Source: Cyanobacteria bacterium FACHB-63
GTDB taxonomy: Bacteria > Cyanobacteriota > Cyanobacteriia > Leptolyngbyales > Leptolyngbyaceae
Assembly (NCBI GenBank): GCA_014695255.1
Contig: JACJNX010000016.1
Coordinates: 208,530 to 272,529, forward strand
Direction of reading: 5' to 3'
DNA length: 64,000 nt
Positions within the stretch are counted from its first letter, which is position 1. Every line of letters starts with the position of its first letter. Below are positions 55,796-63,890 of this stretch, in pieces. A program made the translations under genes and the position numbers. A model generated the notes under the pieces. The model was not told the DNA's origin and did no database searches. It saw only the letters and a list, made by a program, of their open reading frames with translations.

Positions 55796-56794
55796 CTAAG
55801 TAGACGACGGAATCACGTTAAACTCACCCATACAGCCTGCTTCAGCTAGGTAGTCTTGGTGCGGGTGAAACATGAATTTGCCCGTGTGGTGAAAACTGAA
55901 CTCTAAAATATGACGTTCTGCGGTTCCCATTGTGATCACATCTGTCTCTTCGCTTGGTTCTAAGCCGCGACCCGTGCGATAAACCCGGAACAGATTGCCG
56001 TGAAGATGAAAGGTTGCAACCGGATCAAATTCAATCAAGTTCAGCACATACAGCCGAATCAGTTGGTCTTGCTGAATCGGGATCGGATGATGCATATAGT
56101 AATCGGGCAAGCCATTGAACGCATAGAGTTCGTTTTTGCGATCGTCATTCACGTCATACCCTGCCATGATCAGCACCATTTCATCCGCAGGTGGACGCGG
56201 CGTGGGCGGATCAATAATGAACATTCCGTACAAGCCTTTTCCAACGTGGCGCGTAATTGGTTCGATGTGGCAGTGATAAAGATGCACTCCGTAAGGTTCT
56301 GCATCAAATTCGTAAATCTCTACTGCATTATGCTTTACAGGCTTTACGCCATCCATGTCCGCCGGATGAACGCCGTGAAAATGTAGTGAATGAGAATGTC
56401 CTGCTTTGTTGTAGAAAATGACGCGAATGCGATCGCCCTGAGTCGCCCGAAACGTTGGACCTGGCACTCGTCCATTTAAATTCCAAGTGATGAAGGAAGT
56501 TGAACCATTTAATTGCAGTGGAGAAGTCCGGGCTTCGACGCGAAACTCCCGTACGGTGCGACCATTTTCCTGAGTGACCGTGCCGTAATCAAAGTCACGG
56601 AGTACGGCTAACGGGTTTGCTGCATCTTTAGTTTGGGGGATGTCGATCGCTGGAACGATTACTTTTCGATTGGCGCGATTTTGATTCAGCAAATTTAGCC
56701 CTAAGAGCGATCCCGCCAATCCCGTCCCTGAAATCAGTCCTAACTGAATCAATTGCCGACGGCTTAGGGTTTTGAAAAGGTCTGAGGTTGACAT
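55796..56794 (-). CDS. Two-domain multicopper oxidase, putative ferroxidase
   Basis: 332 residues. The Tat-type signal is SRRQLIQLGLISGTG. Four HxH copper motifs are present: HFH (about 138-140), HCH (174-176, with Cys175 as the type 1 ligand), HLH (263-265) and HPH (310-312). They complete a trinuclear site, with the type 1 copper in the first domain only. Such enzymes oxidise Fe(II), Cu(I) or phenols; linkage to FTR1 and a Fur-like site point to Fe(II). ATG 56794 is preferred to TTG 56839. Confidence 0.9.
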   Translation of the reverse strand: MSTSDLFKTLSRRQLIQLGLISGTGLAGSLLGLNLLNQNRANRKVIVPAIDIPQTKDAANPLAVLRDFDYGTVTQENGRTVREFRVEARTSPLQLNGSTSFITWNLNGRVPGPTFRATQGDRIRVIFYNKAGHSHSLHFHGVHPADMDGVKPVKHNAVEIYEFDAEPYGVHLYHCHIEPITRHVGKGLYGMFIIDPPTPRPPADEMVLIMAGYDVNDDRKNELYAFNGLPDYYMHHPIPIQQDQLIRLYVLNLIEFDPVATFHLHGNLFRVYRTGRGLEPSEETDVITMGTAERHILEFSFHHTGKFMFHPHQDYLAEAGCMGEFNVIPSST

Positions 56795-56866
56795 TAGGTG
56801 CTCTAGTGACTGCGATACATTGAGACTCAGAATTATCAATTATTTTGCAGTCTAGAGCAAGCATAT

Positions 56867-56881
56867 TAATAATAATTCTCA
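56867..56881. promoter_or_regulatory. Putative Fur box upstream of the multicopper oxidase
   Basis: TAATAATAATTCTCA matches the 7-1-7 Fur consensus TGATAATnATTATCA at 12 of 14 fixed positions. It lies 73 bases upstream of the oxidase ATG in an AT-rich region, where a promoter is expected. Repression under iron-replete conditions would follow. Confidence 0.65.
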
Positions 56882-56901
56882 ATAGAATTCCGCGTTTGTT
56901 C

Positions 56902-57159
56902 TCACGAGCCTTTTTGATTTTGCGATCGAAACCGTCCTTCAAGAAAATCACGCTGCTTTAAGTGTTTTGTCTTGCGACCGCTGACTCGCTTGCGCCACAT
57001 TCTGAAGCTCGATTCCTGCATTTCTCGGCGCATTAGCGCGATCGTTTGTTTTTCATCGAGTCCGAATTGCAGTTCGATCGCCTCAAAGGGAGTGCGGTCT
57101 TCCCATGCCATTTCGAGGATTCTATCGATCGTTTCACTGTCTAATTTTGGTAGTTCCAT
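56902..57159 (-). CDS. TIGR03643 family protein
   Basis: 85 residues, small, basic at the C-terminus. The family signature ILEMAWEDRTPFEAIELQFGLDEKQTIALMRREM and SSFRMWRKRVSGRKTKH is clear. The first half reads as a helix-turn-helix-like fold. The function is unknown. It ends a tight minus-strand run, five bases after the Uma2 gene. Confidence 0.88.
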   Translation of the reverse strand: MELPKLDSETIDRILEMAWEDRTPFEAIELQFGLDEKQTIALMRREMQESSFRMWRKRVSGRKTKHLKQRDFLEGRFRSQNQKGS

Positions 57160-57164
57160 TGCTC

Positions 57165-57758
57165 TTATTTTTGAATCGCTTGCTGAAACGTTTTAATTGC
57201 ATCAACATGATCGACCATATTGATACAGCGTAAAAGCAGTTCAAGATCGATTCCGGGAACTGCCTCGCTGTTCGTCAGCTTTTCATACCGTAGCTGATCG
57301 CCTTCACTCCGTAGGTGATAAATCTCTAAAACACCATCTTCCCAAAACCAAACCTCTGTGATCTTTAAACGTCTATAGGCTTCTAACTTATTGATACCGC
57401 CGCTTGTAAAGGCAACCTCGATCGCTAAATCAGGACGCGATCGACCGGGTGAAAGTTTATAGGATTCATCTGCTTCTCGCTTGACCAATCCGGATTCACT
57501 TTCCAAGGTCATCGAACCTGTCGGAGTAAAGTCGAATCCTTTCAACAATAGGTAAAGCTCCAGTAGAGCAGCAATGCGTTTTTTAACCGTTTCGTGTGGC
57601 TCACCGGGCATCTGTCGAATCTCCAACGTTCCATCTAAAAAAGAAAGCCGATAACCAGGACGATCAAGCAGTTGCTCAACCGCTTTGAATTCCCGCCAAG
57701 TGAGCGCTTCAAACAGGAGTGGAGTTTGTTTTTGAGATGGAATTAGAGTGGTTGTCAT
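57165..57758 (-). CDS. Uma2 family (PD-(D/E)xK-like) protein, copy 1
   Basis: 197 residues. The Uma2/DUF820 nuclease-like fold shows a core RSRPDLAIEVAFTSGG and a preceding HETVKKRIAALL helix. The family is greatly expanded in cyanobacteria and its biological role is unknown. Only seven bases separate it from copy 2 upstream; the two differ widely in sequence, so they are not a recent duplication. Confidence 0.85.
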   Translation of the reverse strand: MTTTLIPSQKQTPLLFEALTWREFKAVEQLLDRPGYRLSFLDGTLEIRQMPGEPHETVKKRIAALLELYLLLKGFDFTPTGSMTLESESGLVKREADESYKLSPGRSRPDLAIEVAFTSGGINKLEAYRRLKITEVWFWEDGVLEIYHLRSEGDQLRYEKLTNSEAVPGIDLELLLRCINMVDHVDAIKTFQQAIQK

Positions 57759-57765
57759 AAGGCGA

Positions 57766-58401
57766 TTATTCCTGATTTAACCGTTGTCTTAAAGCGCGAA
57801 TTGCAGCGCTAGTGGTGCGCTTCGAGGTAATCTGAACACACTCAGCGACAATCTCGAAGATTGGGATTTCTGGAAAAAAGCGACTTCGTTCTTGTAGGAC
57901 ATAAGCGTCGTTTTCTAATCCATAGATCCGAAGCTGTTTATTTTTGAACATCCACACCTCTGGGACTTTGAAAGGAAGATAGTCATCAACATTGCTATAG
58001 CTAGTGATATCTATTTCAATGGCCAGATCAAAGGGGGGAGCAACTCGCCAATCAATCCGATCTTTACCTGATGAAGCTTGCCAGTTATCAATGTAGAAGC
58101 AAATATCGGGTTCAATTCCAGACTCCTCTGGCAGTGTCATTGTGACAGGCGTGAACGCATCATACTCCTGCTTTAGATAATCCAGAATTGTTTCTACAAT
58201 GTTGCCTAGCAGATTTGCGCCCCGTCCATGTATGGGAAGCGGTGACATCAATAAGATCTCTCCCTCTCGATACTTCATTCGAGGAATTGATTTATTTCCT
58301 CGTTGTTCGCTCAAAGTGATGTAATCCTGCCAAGTTCCCGGAAGCCGCAGGACGGCTCCGGGTGGAAGTTCGATGCGATCGCGAGACACGAGTGCAAACA
58401 T
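57766..58401 (-). CDS. Uma2 family (PD-(D/E)xK-like) protein, copy 2
   Basis: 211 residues. The Uma2 fold has SPLPIHGRGANLLGNIVETIL, a catalytic-type EPDICFYI and a DLAIEIDITSYSN core. It starts five bases after the pepP stop and so shares its transcript. A nuclease fold is predicted; substrate and partner are unknown. Confidence 0.85.
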   Translation of the reverse strand: MFALVSRDRIELPPGAVLRLPGTWQDYITLSEQRGNKSIPRMKYREGEILLMSPLPIHGRGANLLGNIVETILDYLKQEYDAFTPVTMTLPEESGIEPDICFYIDNWQASSGKDRIDWRVAPPFDLAIEIDITSYSNVDDYLPFKVPEVWMFKNKQLRIYGLENDAYVLQERSRFFPEIPIFEIVAECVQITSKRTTSAAIRALRQRLNQE

Positions 58402-58406
58402 CGCTC

Positions 58407-59717
58407 TTATCGCTCCATTGCTTCAACTGATTTCGGAACGGCTGCGGTGAGAATTTCATTTCCGGCTTCTGTGACTAACACATCATCCTCAATCCGAATA
58501 CCAATGCCACGCCAGCGATCGCTGACTTCGGGCTGTCCTTCTAAGGGTTGGAAGTCCGATCGGATATAAATTCCGGGTTCTACGGTTACAACTTGCCCCG
58601 ACTGGAAGTTTAGCCAGTTTTCGCCAACCTTCCGCGCTCCAGCATCATGCACATCTAGCCCTAGCCAATGTCCAGTTCCGTGCATGAAGAAAGCCTTGTA
58701 TTTCTCTTCTTTGATAATTTCTTCGATGTCACCTTGCAGCAAGCCCAGTTCTAACAAGCCCTCAGTAATGACTCGAACGGCAGCATCATGAAATTGATTC
58801 CAAGGATTTCCAAGCTTGACTTGCTCGATCGCAGCCAGTTGCGCTTTCAACACCAACTCATACAAAATGCGCTGTTCTTCGGTGAACTTCTCTCCCACTG
58901 GGAAAGTTCGAGTGATATCTGAGTTGTAGTAGTTATACGAACACCCTGCATCAATTAGAAGCAATTCACCCTCTTGCATTTGGCGATCGTTTTCGGTGTA
59001 GTGCAAAATGCAGGAATTGTGACCGGAAGCGACGATCGACGGGTAAGCAATTCCCTGCCCTCCTCTAAGGCGGAAGAGGTGCTCCATCTGCGCTTGAATT
59101 TCATACTCATACAGTCCGGGCTTACGAAGCTCTAGCGCTAAATTATGAGCTTCTGCTGCGATTTCTACCGCCCGTCGCATTTCTGAAAGTTCGTGTTCGC
59201 TCTTGACCAACCGCATGGGATGAAGCGTGAAGCTTGGATCTTCGATCGCAGTCGGACCAAATCCATTCCGCTCGTGTAGCGCAATGCTGCGCTGCCACAG
59301 CCGAATGATGCGATCGTTAAAGGCGCGATCGCGTCCAAAGTGATAATAAATTCGCTCTGCTTTGGTGACATACTGCGCCAACTTCTCATCCAATTCCGTG
59401 ATCGGATAAGCTTCATCGGCTCCATACTTTTCTTTTGCCGCATCGACTCCAACTCGATAGCCAGTCCAAGTTTCCTTATCGCGATCCTTGGGTTGCACGA
59501 ACAGAATAAATTTATGTTCCTCATGCCAAGGCGCAAACACCGCAACCGCATCTGCTTCGTTAAATCCGGTGAGGTAGAAAAAATCGCTATCCTGGCGAAA
59601 ATTGTATTCCACATCATTGTGCATCACCGCCAGCGGCGCACTGCGGAAAATTGCGGTTCCGTTGCCGATTTTGGACATAAAGCGATCGCGTCGCTGCTTG
59701 AATTCGGGATGGAGCAT
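58407..59717 (-). CDS. pepP: Xaa-Pro aminopeptidase
   Basis: 436 residues. An N-terminal creatinase-like domain is followed by a pita-bread M24 metallopeptidase domain. The metal ligands are visible as LLIDAGCSYNYYNSDITRTF (Asp, Asp), HGTGHWLGLDVHD (His), VVTVEPGIYI (Glu) and GIRIEDDVLV (Glu). It removes N-terminal residues before proline in the cytosol. It heads the run pepP-Uma2-Uma2-TIGR03643. Confidence 0.94.
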   Translation of the reverse strand: MLHPEFKQRRDRFMSKIGNGTAIFRSAPLAVMHNDVEYNFRQDSDFFYLTGFNEADAVAVFAPWHEEHKFILFVQPKDRDKETWTGYRVGVDAAKEKYGADEAYPITELDEKLAQYVTKAERIYYHFGRDRAFNDRIIRLWQRSIALHERNGFGPTAIEDPSFTLHPMRLVKSEHELSEMRRAVEIAAEAHNLALELRKPGLYEYEIQAQMEHLFRLRGGQGIAYPSIVASGHNSCILHYTENDRQMQEGELLLIDAGCSYNYYNSDITRTFPVGEKFTEEQRILYELVLKAQLAAIEQVKLGNPWNQFHDAAVRVITEGLLELGLLQGDIEEIIKEEKYKAFFMHGTGHWLGLDVHDAGARKVGENWLNFQSGQVVTVEPGIYIRSDFQPLEGQPEVSDRWRGIGIRIEDDVLVTEAGNEILTAAVPKSVEAMER

Positions 59718-59895
59718 GAATCTAAACTATGAAGGATACAAAGAAGGAAGGATATCGCCCTTCAGCCTTCATTCTATGCCGATCTAAATCAACCCTATGC
59801 TCAACCCTACACAAAGCGGGAAACTGAAGCGATCCAGAATCGTCTACTCTACTCAGATGAATCTATCCAAGTTGCAGATCTTCAATTCGGTGCGT

Positions 59896-60666
59896 TTATC
59901 CGCTTACGGGATTGCGTTTTGTCAGGCGATACGTGATCGCTCTCAAAACAAACTTTGGAAGCGCCATCATTCGCTTCCAGCGCCAGGGTTCCTGATACAG
60001 TCGATACGACCACTCTAAATGATTGTCACAAAGCCATTGAGGAGCGCGATTTTTTACGCCTGCCCAAACATCGAAACTGCCGCCGACTCCAACCCAAACC
60101 GAATTCGGGCAAAGATGCCGATGCTGAGCAATCCATAACTCTTGGCGAGGCACACCCAAACCGACATAAATTAAACGCGGTTGCAGCGTTTTGAGTCTGT
60201 GTAGAAACTCCATTTCGTCTTCGGGCTTGAGATAGCCATTTTGCACACCGACGATCGAAATTCCTGGAACCTTTTGTCGCCAATTTTGCGCCGCAGTCTC
60301 AGCGACACCCGGCGCACCACCGAAGAAGAAAATTGACCAAGGCTCTCTAAATTGGGTCGATCGCTCCAGCAAAGCCTGCGCCAGTTCAATTCCCGGAACT
60401 CGCTGGATGTGCTTACCGTGGAGCCGTCCATACAGCACAATCCCTGATCCATCTGGAATCACCAGTTCAGCTTGATGAATTGTTCTTGCCAGTGCCGGAG
60501 TTTGCTCTGCTTGCATCGTCATCTCGGCATTGAGCGTGATCACATGACAGCCCAAACGCTGCTCGATTCGCTCACTCAGCCAACGATCGTAGCTGCTTAA
60601 TAGGTGCATTGGTAGCCCTAGAACTGGAAAGGACTGCACAGATTCAGAATAGGTCACTTGAGTCAC
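59896..60666 (-). CDS. WecG/TagA/CpsF family glycosyltransferase
   Basis: 256 residues from a GTG start. GT26 motifs are VITLNAEM, the LVIPDGSGIVLYGR active-site Asp region, FFFGGAPGVAE and YVGLGVPRQELWI. These enzymes add a sugar to an undecaprenyl-linked intermediate in surface polysaccharide synthesis. It is isolated from other polysaccharide genes here and lies 66 bases after proB. Confidence 0.92.
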   Translation of the reverse strand: MTQVTYSESVQSFPVLGLPMHLLSSYDRWLSERIEQRLGCHVITLNAEMTMQAEQTPALARTIHQAELVIPDGSGIVLYGRLHGKHIQRVPGIELAQALLERSTQFREPWSIFFFGGAPGVAETAAQNWRQKVPGISIVGVQNGYLKPEDEMEFLHRLKTLQPRLIYVGLGVPRQELWIAQHRHLCPNSVWVGVGGSFDVWAGVKNRAPQWLCDNHLEWSYRLYQEPWRWKRMMALPKFVLRAITYRLTKRNPVSG

Positions 60667-60680
60667 AGGTTGTCTCGGCA

Positions 60681-60716
60681 GGGGTTATTCGGGATTGAGG
60701 GGTTATTCGGGATTGA
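60681..60716. repeat. Tandem duplication of an 18-bp unit
   Basis: Two perfect adjacent copies of GGGGTTATTCGGGATTGA lie between the proB stop and the glycosyltransferase start. The repeat is in non-coding sequence and may alter spacing or mRNA structure. It is probably slippage. Confidence 0.9.
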
Positions 60717-60732
60717 ATTGTAGCAGGGGTGA

Positions 60733-61836
60733 TCACGAAAGGACAAGATTATCACGATGCACAACGGTTTCTTCACCCTCATAGCCGAGAATGTTTGCAA
60801 CTTCGTCAGATTGACGACCCCGGATCTTTTCAAGTTCGTCGCTGTTGTAGTTGACGATGCCCCGCGCAATCTCAACACCGGAGCGATCGCAGAGTTTGAC
60901 GGCGTTCTGACTATCGAACTCTCCTTCGATTTGAATGATTCCTGCGGCTAAGAGCGATCGTCCCGATGTCCGAATCGCTTTGACTGCGCCCTCATCGAGA
61001 TACAACTGCCCAACGGGAACAAGACCATGCGCGATCCAGCGTTGACGGGCGTTAAACGGACGCGGTTGCGGTTCAAACTGAGTGCCAATTAATTCACCTG
61101 AAAGAATCTTCAGTAAGTTTTGCGGCGATCGACCTTGCGTAATCACGGTTCTCACACCTGCTCCCGTCGCAATTCGGGCAGCTTCGATCTTCGTGACCAT
61201 GCCACCTGTGCCCCATTGCGTTCCAGGGCTTCCAGTTTGCACCTGTGCGAGTTCATCGATATGTCGGACGATCGTAATCGGCTGAGCATCAGGATTGCTG
61301 CGGGGATCGGCAGAGTATAAACGATCGACATCCGTGAGCAAAAAGAGCCAATCCGCATCGACCACGCTTGCCACCAGTGCGGAGAGTGTATCGTTATCGC
61401 CAAACTTCAATTCATCGGTAGCAACCGTATCGTTTTCGTTGACAATCGGAATGACCCCTAAATTGAGCAATTCTTGAAACGTGCGGAGGATATTAACGTA
61501 GCGGCTGCGTTGAATCAAATCTCCACGAGTTAACAGCACTTGCGCGATCGGTTGCTGCAATTCGGTGAAAAAGTCATCATAAATTCGCATCAATCGCCCT
61601 TGACCGACTGCGGCAACCGCTTGCTTGAGCGACATCGATCGCGGACGTTCGACCAAGCCTAATCGCGCACATCCGACTCCGACCGCACCGGAGGATACTA
61701 GCACTACGCGATGTCCTTGTCGGCGGAACTCACTCAAAACCTCAACTAACGCCGCGATCGTCGAAAGCGCAAGCTGTCCCGACTCTGGCTGAGTCAGGCT
61801 CGAAGTCCCGATCTTCACAACAATCGTCTGAACCAT
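60733..61836 (-). CDS. proB: Glutamate 5-kinase
   Basis: 367 residues; the first step of proline synthesis from glutamate. The amino-acid kinase domain ([54 protein letters not shown]) is followed by a C-terminal PUA domain ([23 protein letters not shown], about 270-350). Both domains are complete. Confidence 0.96.
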   Translation of the reverse strand: MVQTIVVKIGTSSLTQPESGQLALSTIAALVEVLSEFRRQGHRVVLVSSGAVGVGCARLGLVERPRSMSLKQAVAAVGQGRLMRIYDDFFTELQQPIAQVLLTRGDLIQRSRYVNILRTFQELLNLGVIPIVNENDTVATDELKFGDNDTLSALVASVVDADWLFLLTDVDRLYSADPRSNPDAQPITIVRHIDELAQVQTGSPGTQWGTGGMVTKIEAARIATGAGVRTVITQGRSPQNLLKILSGELIGTQFEPQPRPFNARQRWIAHGLVPVGQLYLDEGAVKAIRTSGRSLLAAGIIQIEGEFDSQNAVKLCDRSGVEIARGIVNYNSDELEKIRGRQSDEVANILGYEGEETVVHRDNLVLS

Positions 61837-61965
61837 GAATCAAACTGTAAACCGCTTGATTATCGTATCAACTTGGCCATCCTATTAAGAAATCTGGGCG
61901 AATCAATTCGCGACTATACAAACAATAACCTCCTAACGCGGACTCGCTTTGCGGGAGAAGGCACT

Positions 61966-62000
61966 GTCAATCAAGAACTTGCACCTAGTTCTTGATTGAC
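61966..62000 (-). terminator. Hairpin downstream of the STAND NTPase gene
   Basis: The 14-bp perfect stem GTCAATCAAGAACT / AGTTCTTGATTGAC has a seven-base loop, 14 bases after the NTPase stop. There is no T-run, so it is a candidate terminator or RNA end structure only. Confidence 0.6.
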
Positions 62001-62013
62001 GTAAGAGGTCTAT

Positions 62014-63087
62014 TTAAGCAGTTTGAAGATTGAGTATTTGTTCGCCCAAATAGTTTTTAATGCTACCGTTAGACAAATCGAGAACTGAGCTTGCAGCAAT
62101 CTTTAACGCTAGAGGATTGCCTTCGTAATGAGCCACGATCGTTGCAATTTCCGCAGGAGTTCCCTGTAAGCCTTTTGCAGCTAAAATCTGTGCTGCTGCT
62201 GCTGGCGTTAATCCAGCAACGTGCAGCGATCGAACTGCTAATCTTTCGCCTTCAAACGCAGCAACTTCGGCGGGCTTTGCTCGACTCGTCAGCACAATAC
62301 AACTCTGATGAGGAATTTCTGCAACGCGGCGCAAAAGCTCACCGTAGGCTTCATAGCCTAATTGATATTGATTTGATTGCGATCGACCAGTTAGGAGCAT
62401 ATCGAAGTGATCAAGAACGATTAAACACCGCGACTCGCGCAAGCAGTAAATTAATCGGGAAAGTTGACCTCCAACAGTTGCCGGAATATCAGTGTTGGGC
62501 GCAAGCAATTGGATTAAGTCTGTTAATAACTCAGTCAGTGCGGGTGCATCACGCAAACTCCGCCAGATCACAAACTGAAATTCAGGTTTTACAAGCTGAG
62601 CTAATTTCACCGATAACGCTGTTTTGCCGATCCCGCTTTCACCGAGTAGCGTTACGAGCCGACAGCGATCGCACACGACCCACTGTTGCAATTTGGTTAA
62701 TTCTTGAGTGCGATCGTAGAAGATTGATACATCAATAGCATCGCCCCACGAAGTATTTGAATATTCCCAATTCTGATTAGGGGAAGGTGACAAATCCATT
62801 GATTGTTGTGATTTAGATTTTGCTATTCGCAGTGGTTTCCTTACTTCTCGTTGTATAGTTCCTTTGACGTTGTGTTTAGTGATTTTTTCATCGTAAGCGT
62901 CTGAAAGCGATCTCCAAAGTTTGTAGCCTGTATCCTTGATGTAACCGTAGTCGTAACCCGATGCTTGGGCAATTTGAAGATACGATCGACCTTCCCAAAC
63001 TGCACGAAATACAATTTCTTCAACTTGATTGAGATATCCCCGATCTAAAGCGTGCTCGATCGTCTTTAAGGCTTCCTCAGCAGTCAT
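62014..63087 (-). CDS. STAND (NB-ARC) NTPase with N-terminal vWA-MoxR-associated HTH
   Basis: 357 residues. The N-terminal helix-turn-helix region (about 1-80, EEIVFRAVWEGRSYLQIAQASGYDYGYIKDTGYKLWRSLS) matches the domain found on vWA-MoxR-associated and WD40-linked ATPases. The NB-ARC NTPase follows, with P-loop LLGESGIGKTALS, Walker B CLIVLDHFDML and a winged-helix start (LAAKGLQGTPAEIA). It stops where WD40 or TPR sensor repeats normally begin. The role may be signalling or conflict defence; this is inference. Confidence 0.85.
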   Translation of the reverse strand: MTAEEALKTIEHALDRGYLNQVEEIVFRAVWEGRSYLQIAQASGYDYGYIKDTGYKLWRSLSDAYDEKITKHNVKGTIQREVRKPLRIAKSKSQQSMDLSPSPNQNWEYSNTSWGDAIDVSIFYDRTQELTKLQQWVVCDRCRLVTLLGESGIGKTALSVKLAQLVKPEFQFVIWRSLRDAPALTELLTDLIQLLAPNTDIPATVGGQLSRLIYCLRESRCLIVLDHFDMLLTGRSQSNQYQLGYEAYGELLRRVAEIPHQSCIVLTSRAKPAEVAAFEGERLAVRSLHVAGLTPAAAAQILAAKGLQGTPAEIATIVAHYEGNPLALKIAASSVLDLSNGSIKNYLGEQILNLQTA

Positions 63088-63370
63088 TTCCTTTATCCTT
63101 CATTAGCAGAACTTAGCCAAGATGAAACTTCACCTCGCTACTTGGTTATTTTGTGGGTAGTTACACCTTTCTACCAATCCCTTGCTCTGACAAATTCAAT
63201 CTGCTGAGTTAAACGAAAACTTCGACTTGCTTCGGTATTTTTTCTGACTTTCGTCTGACTATATTCTGACTTTTTCCGCCCGTCAAATCGTTTATAAAAA
63301 ATTTAAGAACACGAACCACTCATCAAAAAAGTTACGGTTCGGTCACTTACGTATCTTTAGAGGTTTATTT
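63088..63370 (+). promoter_or_regulatory. Promoter region with three 11-bp-phased TCTGACT repeats
   Basis: TCTGACT occurs at 63243, 63254 and 63265, exactly 11 bp apart, followed by TATAAA at 63293-63298. The third copy covers the place of the -35 element, as in promoters activated by OmpR/PhoB-family regulators. AGAGG precedes ATG 63371. On the left side this gap also holds the NTPase promoter. Confidence 0.65.
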
Positions 63371-63643
63371 ATGGCTGTTACGTCATTTGCAGCTTCGATT
63401 ACTTCAATTTTGGTTAAAGCGCCACAGGTTGTTAAAGAGGTTAACGATCGTTGTGCCGCACTCGGTCTGCCACCTGCACTCACGCTCACGCTCAGTCCAC
63501 CTGATGTTGATGGCAATACTGACTACACTTTCGAGGGGTTTGGCTTAGTGTTTGGGTTTCCGCCGCAGGTCTCATTCTACGTTCACTACAAGAAAGGCTC
63601 TCCACAGCATAAAGAGATTGGTCGCTTTTTGATTCCTCTGTAG
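63371..63643 (+). CDS. Small protein of unknown function
   Basis: 90 residues. It has a hydrophobic N-terminal stretch (VTSFAASITSILVKA) without a clear cleavage site, then a beta-rich, Pro/Gly/aromatic-rich C-terminal part. I do not recognise a family. It has a ribosome-binding site (AGAGG) and a phased operator upstream, and the lysozyme gene follows after 55 bases, probably in the same transcript. Confidence 0.65.
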   Translation: MAVTSFAASITSILVKAPQVVKEVNDRCAALGLPPALTLTLSPPDVDGNTDYTFEGFGLVFGFPPQVSFYVHYKKGSPQHKEIGRFLIPL

Positions 63644-63698
63644 TTCCGCATACTGCAACCCATTTTTATCCTCACTTCAAACTAGGAGATTTGTCGTT

Positions 63699-63890
63699 AT
63701 GGCAACAATCGCGCCAATGAAACTGAGCCAAGCTGGACTGAATTTAATTAAAGAATCCGAAGGATTGTGGCGGATTCTGCCCAACGGTGAGATCGAGGCG
63801 TATCTAGATCCGGCTGACATTTGGACGATCGGCTACGGTTCGATTCATCACATTGATAAAAATCGGCGTGTACGAGAAGGAGATATTTGA
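63699..63890 (+). pseudogene. GH24-type lysozyme, truncated after 63 codons
   Basis: The first 60 residues resemble phage-type lysozyme: KLSQAGLNLIKESEG (catalytic Glu) and AYLDPADIWTIGYGS. Family members are roughly 140-170 residues, so more than half is missing. The stop TGA 63888-63890 is the first triplet of a sequence resembling an insertion-sequence end. AGGAG precedes the start, so it was once a normal gene. Confidence 0.7.
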
